Assembly: GCF_030272615.1 (NCBI RefSeq)
Contig: NC_081408.1
Location: 765,832,830 to 765,896,829, forward strand
Direction: 5' to 3'
DNA length: 64,000 nt
DNA from: Cryptomeria japonica
Lineage: Eukaryota > Streptophyta > Pinopsida > Cupressales > Cupressaceae
A model generated the notes under the pieces. The model did not search any database. It had not been told where the DNA came from and saw nothing but the letters and a program-made list of their open reading frames with translations. The translations under genes and the position numbers were made by a program. Below are positions 11,171 through 21,300 of this stretch, piece after piece. Position 1 is the first letter of the stretch. Each line of letters starts with the position of its first letter.

Positions 11171-11451
11171 ATGAAGATAAACTGTTTAGCTTGATCAAGA
11201 AATGAATAAAACGTAACACCTGCTTAGATTTAGCATGATTGAAGATACTCTTTAAACCCTTGATTGAGTTTAAATGAATAATCAGCTTGATGAAAAGTGA
11301 TGAAACTGATTAACATTAAGAGATTGATTCAGATGAAAGACAAATATCAGCTTGATATGAATCGATGAAGCTGATATGCCCCTAGAGATTGATTTGATTT
11401 AGATGATCGAGAGATCTCGACTTGATATAAAGTGATGAAGTTGAAATGCCC

Positions 11452-11976
11452 CTAGGGATGAGGTCTTATTTGATTTTCTTTAGTTGAAAAATATTTTTGC
11501 TCGACTTTCAATGAAGATTTGAAAATTTTCCCCGACATTTGAAGATGTGAGATCATAAGGTCATGAGTATGCCCCCTCGGGAGCGAAATCGAAAGATAGG
11601 GAGGGTACATGATGATAGGAAATTTTAAGTGATGAAAATGATTTGAGCATAAAATAACACCAATTTTGAGGGGATCATCTTGGAAGAAATGGAAAGGTAT
11701 AATGGGATCATCATGGGATTCTAGTGAAATAGGATCTTTTTCAATCATTAGATGGGATTGAGGAGTTTTGGTGTCTTGATCTTGATTTATGGTATGACTT
11801 ATTCTTTCATTTTTCAGATTATCCTCTTGACATGGAGTCACTTCTAAGGAAGGGATAGGATTTTTCATAGGCATAGGGGATTCTTGGAAGGTCTCCATAT
11901 TTTGGCATGATGGGGAATCATTTTGGAAAGGGCCTTCTGGAGTGGGTATGCTTGGAATTGGAGTGCATGATGGCAT
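11452..11976 (-). pseudogene. TE-C second frame, proline/serine-rich, unknown
   Basis: 174 codons from ATG (11974-11976) to the stop at 11452-11454, in a different frame from the upstream Gag-like segment and separated from it by a few bases. It is rich in P, S, H and D, with no domain I recognise. Because the two frames join where the TE-D frame runs from the zinc-finger region to the Gag-protease linker, this may be the linker shifted by an indel. It could also be chance. Confidence 0.35.
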
Positions 11977-11990
11977 AGGATCTGGGATTT

Positions 11991-12767
11991 TTAAATCTTT
12001 AGAGGAACTTGGATTTCCATAAGAGATAGCCCTTGAGGGTCAACATGACAAGTTTCATTGTTTGAAGGAGATGGTATGGATTGTTGCTGAGAAGTTTTAG
12101 GAGATGAAGACATCATGGAAGGGATGGAGGCTACATATGAAGCCTTGCTAGACATAGGTTCATGATTTTGATTATGCTTAGAAATAGTTCCTTTTTTTTC
12201 TTTAGGTGAGTCATTAGGATCTTCAATTTCAATGACACCATTATCAATGAGATCTTGAATCTTATGTTTTAATTTTATGCAATGTGAAGTCTTATGTTCA
12301 TTTTGTCTATGATATGCACAATACTTACTCATGAATTCCCATCCCCATGTGGTCTTTGTAGGCAATATGATAAGATTGTTCTTAATAAGCTCTTCCAAAG
12401 CGGACTCAATAGATTGCCCCAAAGGTGTAAACTGTCTATCTAGGGAATATATGTCTTTTTGTCTTGGTGAAGGTGTCTTGTGAGCTTGTTTGAGATTTGG
12501 CTTTTGATTGTCAATCATTTGTTGGTATTTTCTTGACAAATCACATAATCGTTTTAGCACTTCTTGAAGTTTCTCACACTTGATATCATACATTTGTTTT
12601 TCAAATGGAGTCATTGATCTATTTTGTTGGATTTCCATATCTTATATTTTTTTCTTTATATCTTGAAGCATTTGAGTATAAGTAGCCATGGGAATTGGAG
12701 CTAAGGTATCCATGAGATTCTTACTTTTGTCAAAAAAATTAGAAGAGCTTTTGGTTTGAATAGACAT
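11991..12767 (-). pseudogene. TE-C Gag C-terminal-like segment with CCHC-like motif
   Basis: The frame starts at ATG 12765-12767, has one TAA before the Met at 12636-12638, then runs 215 codons. It contains FTPLGQSIESALEELI.NNLI followed by YCAYHRQNEHKTSHC and LKHKIQDLIDNGVIEIE. This matches in order the TE-D Gag segment with YTPLGEPIETVMRQLI and HCEFHQGRGHKTSNC. The Gag capsid core that precedes it in TE-D is absent and is replaced by about 100 residues with coiled-coil character. Retention of only the nucleic-acid-binding end suggests the RNA, rather than a full Gag, was the mobilised unit. Confidence 0.7.
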
Positions 12768-14071
12768 TTTTAACCGACAGGACCTAGAGCGAGATGTGTT
12801 GCAGAAGTCAAGATCAAATTGTAGCTAGTAGTTCGTTTAACATGGTGATTGAGGGAAGTAACTTAAGATCTGGTCTGGTTTCAGGAATGATCTATCCTGT
12901 GTAAGATGTTATCTAAGTTAACTTAGGTTTGATGAGATGTTTGTTTGAACTAGCTTAAAGATGATTGACAAAATCGTGCAACGCAACGACAGAGGTACAC
13001 TATCAAGGTTGTTTATGCTCAGGAAAATGATAACAATTTTAGGCTTGCCGTAAACTGATCTAGGAAACTTTGACTATTTTCACTGACAAGATCAAGAATT
13101 CATATGACAAAGGATTGGACAGAGATGAGATTTTGATAGACAAAGTTTCAATGACTGACGACTACTAGTTTTTAATAAGGATTGATGTTTCAATGACTAA
13201 CAGAAACCAGTTTGGACACAGACATAGTTTATCACTGATTTTGTTTGTTGTTGTTTCATTTGTTTTCTCCAGTTTTAGTATTTCAGTTTTACTTTTAGGG
13301 ATGAAAACATAGAAAACATGCAAGATATATAATAATTCAATCACAACACGCTAACCCTATGGAAGTTGGCTTAGAGAAGAAAACCTTTGCTTGCTGACTT
13401 AGGTACACACCCAATAGCTAATAAGAATATAGCCATTGAGTCTCACACAATGGATTCTCAATGCTGTATTAGCCGACTCCAAATGCTAATGAGGGCACAA
13501 TATGGCAAGTGTCTTGGGAGAGTTACTCTCTCTCTTGCACAAAGATTATCAACCTTTCGGAGGTGAATCGGGTAGCTTCTATCTTATAGTTCTTAGTCAA
13601 GAATTCCGTTTGAAATTACCCCTTAAAGTCATGCAAGCATGATTGAGGCCTATAGACCAACAAGGTACCAAAATAAGTTGTAGTCACGTAAACGTGATTG
13701 AGACCGCGAGGCCCTACAAAATGCTCGATATGAGAGATCTCAAAGAGAAAACTCAAATAATCCCATCCTTTGAGACTTTAATCACCACAGGCCTATTTAT
13801 TATAGTGAGTTGGAATGCTCAGGTCTAGCTATACTCACTTGGGTCATTCTCATAGGGTGATTACTTTTTCCCACTGTGACAGGCCCGCTAAAGGTACACA
13901 AATCTCAAAACTTAGAAAAAAGCTTCGAGGGTCTAGATTTCTGATTGTCTATAAAAGACAAGAGCATAATCTCCTACCTCTTAGATTTTTTTGGAAACAC
14001 AAAAGACAGATTTTTTCTTTAACTAGATAGCAATTTAAGTGCCTAAGAAAATACTAAATGAATACACAATG
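12768..14071 (-). other. TE-C leader, distal half
   Basis: No ORF I can support. It includes a stretch similar to the TE-D leader (a TATGG.AAGTGTCTTGGGAG word, then CTCTTGCAC, about 13500-13550) and a GC-richer part at 13560-13720 with paired CATGCAAGCATGATTGAG and CACGTAAACGTGATTGAG words that can each fold as a small hairpin. The other half of the leader is at 30272-31020. Confidence 0.55.
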
Positions 14072-15933
14072 TGATGCTCTGCAAAAAGGATTAGAAAATC
14101 TGTTTGATGGAAACACACACAAGAGCACAAGAAACAAACGTTAGTGTTAGCAACAAAAGATTATCCTAAACAGGCATATCAAGAGAGATATTAAGCATGA
14201 AATAGAAAGCATATAAACATAAAATGAAATAGCTAATCAAGATGCTCATAGTTGCTCCTCCCTTGTTCCTCTCCTCTCCAAGTCCCAAATGAGTGTAGCT
14301 CTCAACAGCTTTTTGCACTATGGATGCTTATGGAGGATTGAGATTTAATACTAAGCTTCAAATATGAAATGAAAAGCTAAATACTATGCTAGAGTAGATA
14401 GTGATGCTATGAAAAAGCTCTATGCTAATGCCAGTATAACAACAATACTCTAAAATGCTTCTCCTTTTGCTTGAGGAGAAGGGTTCTATTTATAGAAGAA
14501 ATAGGGAAATGAAGGGTTAAGATTGAGCAATCTTAACAAGGGTTAGGATTGAAAGTTGGGGATCCATGTGCACAATTGGCACCAATAAAATGGTGACAAG
14601 TTTCAACATAGGATTGGGTTGAGAGAAGAGGTTGGAGGCATTAAAGGCCTGAGAAGACCTCATGGTTATCTAGAAGGCAAGGGTCAAGTCTAAATTAAGA
14701 TTACCCACTGGATTAGGAGTTAATGCAAGGATAAACCTTTGTGCAAATGATTAAGAGATAATCATGGTCAAAGCATTAAAGGCTTGATGAGACCCTTGGG
14801 TTGGGTAGAGGTTGAGTCAAAACAAATGTTTTAACCATGTGGGAGGGTTTGAGGTAACCATTAATGGTTATTGGAGACTTTGGGGATTAAGTGGTTGAAG
14901 GTTGAAAGCCTTCAATGGTTATCAAAGACTTTGAGCCATTTAGTGGTTGAAGGTTGGAAGCTTTCAAAGGTTATCCAAGACTTTTAGGCTTTGAGAAGTG
15001 ACTCCATTTTGCTTAGGAATGTGACAATAATTAGGGGATGGATTAAGTTAATTAGGAAGGGGTTAGAAGAATCTAGAAGGGGATTAGATTTTGCAAGTGG
15101 ATTTGGTGGGTGAGGGAAAATAGGATTTTATTAAAATAAAAATTCATTTATTTCAATAAATGTGTGCAACTTGTATTTGGATAAATATTTAAATAAATAT
15201 TAATTTATTTAAATGAAAAAAAAGGAAGATAAAGCATTAAAATGCTTGAAGACTTTGAGGGGAACCATTAAAGGCTTGAAGACTTTAAGGAAAACCATTA
15301 AAGTCTTAAGAAGACTATAGAAGGAAGCCATCAAGTTTGAAGACTTTAAAGCCATCAAGTTTGAATACTTTAAGGGAAACCATTAAAGGTTTCAAGTGGG
15401 TGAGGATAAATAGGATTTTAAATAAATAATTTATTTAAAATAGTTGTGCAACTTGCTTTTGTAGGAAAATACAAGTGGGTGGAGGATAAAGGTGATTTTA
15501 AATAAATTATTTATTTAAAATAATTGTGCAACTTGCTTTTGTAGGAAAATACAAGTAGGTGGAGGATAAAGGTGATTTAAATAAATGATTTATTTATTTA
15601 AATGTGAGAGGTGGGATTTTGGGGGATTTAAATAAATATTAATTTATTTAAATGTGAGAGGTGGGATTTTGGGGGATTTAAATAAATATTAATTTATTTA
15701 AATGTGAGAGAAGATTTAATTAAACAAATATGATTTATTTATTTAATTAATGGTATGAATTTGGTTAAGTGAATTAAATCAAATAAATTGAATAATTTAT
15801 TTAATTAATAGGAGAAGAGGGTTAAGATGAATTAATTAAATATATTAATTTAATTAATTATTAATTGATGGTTAAATAATCAAATAAATATTAAATATTC
15901 ATTTAATTAAGTGGACAGATTTATGTGACTACA
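14072..15933 (-). repeat. TE-D 3' LTR
   Basis: It starts TGATGCTCTGC and ends GTGACTACA. Inside are degenerate repeats of GAAGACTTTAAGG with ACCATTAAAGG, two units of about 63 bp with GTGCAACTTGCTTTTGTAGG (about 15395-15590), and a 50-bp unit with GTGAGAGGTGGGATTTTGGG repeated about 2.5 times (about 15603-15710). Confidence 0.97.
15560..15912 (-). repeat. Series of AT-rich palindromes at the U3 start of the TE-D LTR
   Basis: About seven inverted repeats made of TTTAAATAAAT or TTAATTAAAT arms (for example ATTTAAATAAAT with ATTTATTTAAAT), separated by short G-rich or mixed segments. In the sense of the element they sit right after the LTR start. The TE-F LTR has the same design at 52628-52862 with different sequences. 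Confidence 0.7.
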
Positions 15934-15979
15934 TTTGCCCCTCTTTGAGACGGTGCAGTTTATCGCGTCGTTTCAAAGA
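15934..15979 (-). promoter_or_regulatory. TE-D polypurine tract with adjoining stem-loop
   Basis: Sense GGGGCAAA abuts the LTR. Just 5' of it, TCTTTGAGACG (plus 15942-15952) pairs with CGTTTCAAAGA (15969-15979) at 10 of 11 positions. The closing pairs differ from TE-F in a compensatory way. Confidence 0.8.
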
Positions 15980-17820
15980 AAGAAAAATAGGTGTGAAGAA
16001 ATGCCCCATAAAATGTAAATTTAATGGGTGGTATGCCCCCTCGAGGGATGGGCCGAATTTTTTTTTTTTTTTGAAAAATCGGGCGGTCTCTCGAAAAAGA
16101 ATGAAAAGTGGAGGGGATGTAGAATAGAAGAAATTAGAACTAATGATGAAAGAATGGGAGAAAATGGAGTGAATATGAAGAAACAACAAGCCAGTGAGTA
16201 CCCTGAGGTCATGCAAGAGATACATAGCAGATGTAGTGTGGGGTTTTGATTGATGCTATACAATTGATCAAAATTGGTTGGACAATCTGGTGCAATCGGT
16301 TTAATTGCCCCGGTCAAGTCAAAGCGTGACAGTTGATGTCAGTTGGTCGCTTGAACATGATAAAGTCTGAGTAAGTGAATCAAAGTGACCTGATGGTGAC
16401 TTAGACAATTGATGTAATTGCCCGATGAAGTCAAGGTATATGAAGCAAAATACTCGTTGAGACGTAGACAATTGATGTAATTGTCCGTTGGATTGTGTTT
16501 GATTGGCTAATCAATTGATAGTGTGTGCATGTGATGGATGGTTGTGGGGAATCATGGTAGCCCCGTTGAGACTAGGTCATTATGATAAATGCCTGATGTA
16601 GTCTAGGATTACCATAATCGATTACCTGTTGAGACCCGAAGATACTTGATCAGAGTATCTGTTGATAGTCTAGGTGTGTGGGAGTCGATGTATCTGTGTA
16701 GACAGAGTAACTGGCTTAATTTTGTGGATGAGTGAGGATGGGAAGCGATGAAGGGATTAGGATGATGTTGATGATCAAGATAGGGAGGGGGAGGGGGGAT
16801 TTGATGTTAGATAGAAGATATGGAGGACTAGGATCGAGTCCTATGGAAGAAGATGAGTAAAATAGAGTATGCATTATTATGACTACGTATGCATGATATG
16901 CAGCTATTATGAATGTATGGATGGATGGAATGCAACGAAATGCAATATATACAGATGAGATGGAATGATGATCCATGGTGCTTTATTTTTCATCATTGAG
17001 CTTTAAAATGTTGTAAGAAAATACAAGCAACTTGACATAAAGATTCAAGATGACCAGAGTATTTCTTACATGGATTTTGATATAGCAAGTTAATACAAGC
17101 AACTTGATATAATGGATCAAGTTGACCTGAGTATTGCTTGCGGAACAGACAAGGATTATCTCTATTCATGCATGACTTGGATCGTCCTCCTTGATCTTAG
17201 GCTGATCATATCCTGAGACAAGTGCATACCGTACTAAGAAATAAAAACCTTTATCCAAATTGGATGAGGAGGAACCAAAGAATGAGCAGTGTACCTGTAA
17301 ACAAACAATATATACATAAAGAATAAAGAATATGGATCCTTGGTAATGGTTCATGCTCATATGGTCAAGGTATACGCTGTAGTCAGCAAGCCGTAATGAT
17401 CTATGACTGCATTTGGCATAAGATCACGTAGCTTAGTGAACTTCCCACGTAGACACCATTAGTACATGCCCCAGAACTTCATCGGAAATAATGCGCAAAC
17501 GATACAAAACAATGCTGAAAGATCCCGATACAGATAAACAAATGAATTGTACTCACAAATCAACCAAGCATTTGATAGCTTAACATAATTTTCTTGTCAA
17601 AGAAAATGTCACTTTTGTCTTTGTTTCGGTAAGGAATGATGCATCCTTGTTGAAGACAGTTTGATTGTTGATGTTGAGTGTGTGGTTGATTGGTAAATGG
17701 TCATTGTGTGAGTAGTTTGTCAATGTTTATGTTGCATCTGCATAGATGGGTATGTACAAGGTGTTGCCATGTTTTTGTGTGATTTTTGATGGGTTTTCCG
17801 ATGTTTTTTTGGATTTTGTG

Positions 17821-17992
17821 AAACAATTTTGAATGTTTTTGGTATTTTGAGAGTCATTTTTGAATGTTTTTGGATTTTGCGAGACATTTTTGAATGTTTT
17901 TGTATTTTGCGAGACATTTTTGAATGTTTTTGTATTTTGCGAGACATTTTTGAATGTTTTTGTATTTTGCGAGACATTTTTGAATGTTTTTG
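17821..17992 (-). repeat. 30-bp tandem array in TE-D
   Basis: Units beginning GAGACATTTTTGAATG start at 17851, 17881, 17911, 17941 and 17971. The middle three are identical, and a diverged unit precedes 17851. The homologous place in TE-K has related words but not this array, so it expanded recently. It yields repetitive antisense and sense ORFs that I do not consider genes. Confidence 0.9.
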
Positions 17993-18216
17993 CCAATGAA
18001 TCACCAGTAATGTAGAATCCACTTCCATCATCTAGATTGTAAGGGCATTGCCCCCAAGTTGGACATGATTTATGAAAAAGCGGGATGCTAGACGCATGAA
18101 GTACTTTCTTGGATTACAGATAAAATAACAAGCCATGGTTAGATGGATGGATGTGTGTATGTATGAATGTGATCGCAACAAGCCTGAAAGACAATGGAGC
18201 CATAGCCTTTACGAGT

Positions 18217-18281
18217 GGCGCCTGTTTGCCAGGTTTTCGCCATCGTACTTACCCAAGGTGCCACCGGAGTGGTTGTTCACC
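18217..18281 (-). ncRNA. Two tandem bulged hairpins downstream of TE-D pol
   Basis: Each unit on the plus strand reads: outer arm, inner stem-loop, T-rich bulge, outer arm. Unit 18217-18241 has outer GGCG/CGCC, inner CCTG/CAGG and a TTTT bulge (AAAA in sense). Unit 18257-18281 has outer GGTG/CACC, inner CCAC/GTGG and a TTGTT bulge. A 15-nt spacer with GTACTTACCCA separates them. TE-F has three such units with the same spacer and different inner stems. The fold is inferred from pairing and covariation; transcription was not shown. Confidence 0.6.
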
Positions 18282-18398
18282 GTTTGGATGCATGATTTTT
18301 CTTTACTTTTTTGAATGTTTTTGTATTTTCTTCAGGACATTTTCTGAATGTTTTTTGGTATTTTCTGATAGGCAGGGGAGCCTGATGCTCTGTACACC

Positions 18399-21300
18399 TT
18401 AGGTATAAAATCTTTTGAGGTGCATGCTATTGATTGGATCTACAAGCGGTTCTCCTTCTGAAGTAGCCAACTGATATGCCCCGGACCCGAATACAGCAGT
18501 GACAACATATGGGCCTAGCCAATTTGATTCAAACTTGCCTTGATGTTCTCTGTTTGGTTGGTTGCGAGGATTCTCTCGAAGAACAAGATCACCTACCTCA
18601 AATGTACGAGGTCTAACTCGGTGATTGTAGCTTCTACTCATGCGCTGCTGATAGGCTTTGAGATGGTTGTATGCAGCTTGTCGCTTCTCATCAAGTAGCT
18701 CCAAGTCCTGAAGGCGTGAGACTCTGTATGCGTCATCATCAATGAGATTGTGCAAGGAAACCCTTAATGATGGTATCTCGACCTCAATAGGCAAGATAGC
18801 TTCTGCACCATAGACCAATGAATAAGGAGTTGCACCTGTAGGGGTTCGAATGCTAGTTCGATATGCCCATAGCGCTGGATTCAATTGAACATGCCAATCA
18901 CGACCGGCATCATTGACTGTCTTCTTTAGGATCCTCAATATGTTTTTATTGGATGCTTCGGCCTGACCATTGCCTTGTGGGTAATAGGGAGTGGAAAAGC
19001 GGTGTTGGATATGAAATTTCTCACAAAGCTCACGGACATCCTGATTTTTGAAAGGAAGACCGTTATCTGTGACAATGGACATGGGCACACCATACCGATA
19101 GATGATGTAATTGAGGATGAATGAGGCGATCTGCTTGCCGGTGACTTGGGTAAGTGGAACAGCTTCGATCCACTTGGTGAAATATTCGGTGGCGGTAATA
19201 ATGAATTTATGGCCATTGGATGAAGATGGATGGATTTTACCCACAAGATCAAGACCCCATTGACAGAAAGGCCATGGTGTCGTGATTGGTTGCAGTTCCT
19301 GGGCCGGTGCATGTATCAGGTCGCCGTGAACTTGACATTTCTTGCATTTCCTGACAAAGTAGTAGGAATCCTTTTCCATAGATGGCCAATAGTATCCAGC
19401 TCGCATGATCTTCTTGGCTAGTGATGGACCACTTGAATGAGTCCCGCAAATTCCTTCATGTACCTCTTCCAAAGCCTTTGTTATCTCACCTTGTTCTAGA
19501 CATCGAAGGAGAGTACCATCAAGACTGCGTCGGTATAGGGTTTCGGCAATAATGGTATATCGAGCAGTTTGGCGAATGAAGGTTTTACGTTGGTTATTTG
19601 ATTGGTTGGGAGGAAGGGTGTGATCGCGGAGATAGGTGTAGAACTCACCGTACCATGGGGATTCAGAACCAACAAGGCAACATATCATTTCAGATTCGGG
19701 GATATCATAAGCGGGGATCCAAAGTTGTTCTACCAAGAACTCGTAGCGTGTTGAATTCTGTGGAAGATCTAGTAGAGATGCGATGGTAGCCATAGCGTCA
19801 GCAGCTCGATTCTGATCTCTTGGTATCTGCTCAAAAGTGATTGTAGTAAATGATGTCTTTAGATTGTCCACCATTTGCTTGTATGGCATGAGTTTATCAT
19901 CTTTGGTCTGATACTCATCTGTTGCTTGTCGAATGACTAGTTGGGAATCGCCATATACTTGCAGTTCTTTTAATTTCCATTGTATGGCTAATCTGAGTCC
20001 TGTGATCAAGGCCTCATACTCTGCTATGTTGTTTGTGCATGGAAATGTGAGCCTGTAAGATTTCGAGATGCTATCACCTTGAGGTGTGATAAATAGAATG
20101 CCTGCCCCCGAGCCGTGCCTAGTGTATGAACCATCAAAATATAGCTTCCATGGTTGTGCTTCTGTGATCATGAATATCTCTTCATCTGGAAAATTGGAAA
20201 TGAGAGGATGATCGCCTATGAGTGGTGCATCGGCCAATTGATCTGCAATGACCTGACCTTTGATAGCTTTACGGTCCACGTACTCGATGTCGAATTCACT
20301 TAGAATCATTACCCATTTGGCCAAACGACCTGTCAATGCTGCTTTGCTGAGTAAGTACTTGAGTGGATCAATCTTTGCGATGAGTTGTACCTTGTGTGTC
20401 AACAGATAGTGCCGCAATTTAGTGGCTACCAGGATTACTGCTAGGCAAGCTCGCTCAATAGGTGTGTAATTGAGTTCATAGCCAACCAGTGTACGAGAGA
20501 TGTAGTATACAACACACTCTTTGCCTTCTGCATTATGTTGTGCCAGTAATACACCTAATGCTGTACTTGTCGCTGAGATATAAAGTAACAACGGTCTACT
20601 TGGATCTGGTGGCATCAACAATGGTGGATTCATGAGATAGTCTTTAAGCGCCTGAAATGCTTGCTGGCATCGGGCATCCCACTGAAAGCGGATGTTCTTG
20701 TGTAGCAGGTGTGTGAAGGGGTGACACTTATCAGCCAATTGTGCAATGAATCTGCGGATGGATTGAAGCCGTCCTTGTAGTGTCCTTAGCTGACTGATAT
20801 TCCTTGGAGGTGGCATGTCCATGATTGCCTTAACCTTTGCTGGATCGACCTCAATGCCTTCGCTTGAGACAATGTATCCTAGAAGCTTCCCGGAGGTCAC
20901 TCCGAAGACACATTTCTTTGGGTTGAGTCGAACATGGTATTGTTCCAGTCTATCAAAGATTTTATCTAAGATGTGAAGATGTCCTTCTCTAGTAAGTGAT
21001 TTTGCTAGTAAATCATCCACATAATCTTCCATTATAGTATGCATCATGTCATGGAAGATGGTGGTCATTGCTCTTTGATAGGTCGCTCCTGCATTCTTTA
21101 GACCAAAAGGCATTACATTCCAGCAGTATGTGCCCCATGGACATGTGAAGGCTGTCTTATGTTGGTCCTCTGGTGCGATCTTTATTTGATTGTATCCTGA
21201 AAAGCCATCCATGAGTGAAAGCATGGCATGTCCTGCTGTCAAATCTACTATGATGTCAATATTTGGTAGAGGGAAGTCATCCTTAGGACATGCTTTATTT

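Larger units (their letters stand above)
15980..18398 (-). other. TE-D region between pol and 3' LTR
   Basis: No supported ORF. From the LTR side it contains: AACAAGCCAGTGAGTACC at about 16185, which on the plus strand resembles the 5' splice donor of the antisense gene in TE-F; words such as ACAATTGATGTAATTGCC recurring between 16280 and 16500; a TGATGCATGATATGCAG-rich stretch (about 16850-16970); two similar CAAGCAACTTGAYATAA segments at about 17025 and 17100; a 30-bp tandem array; and a hairpin pair. TE-K (62232-64000) is a second copy of 16163 to about 18000. Confidence 0.7.

Noticed and set aside
17720-18031. Repetitive frames (HSKMSRKIQK and FKNVSQNTKT repeats)
   Set aside because: Products of the 30-bp tandem DNA array, which stays open in more than one frame because 30 is divisible by three.
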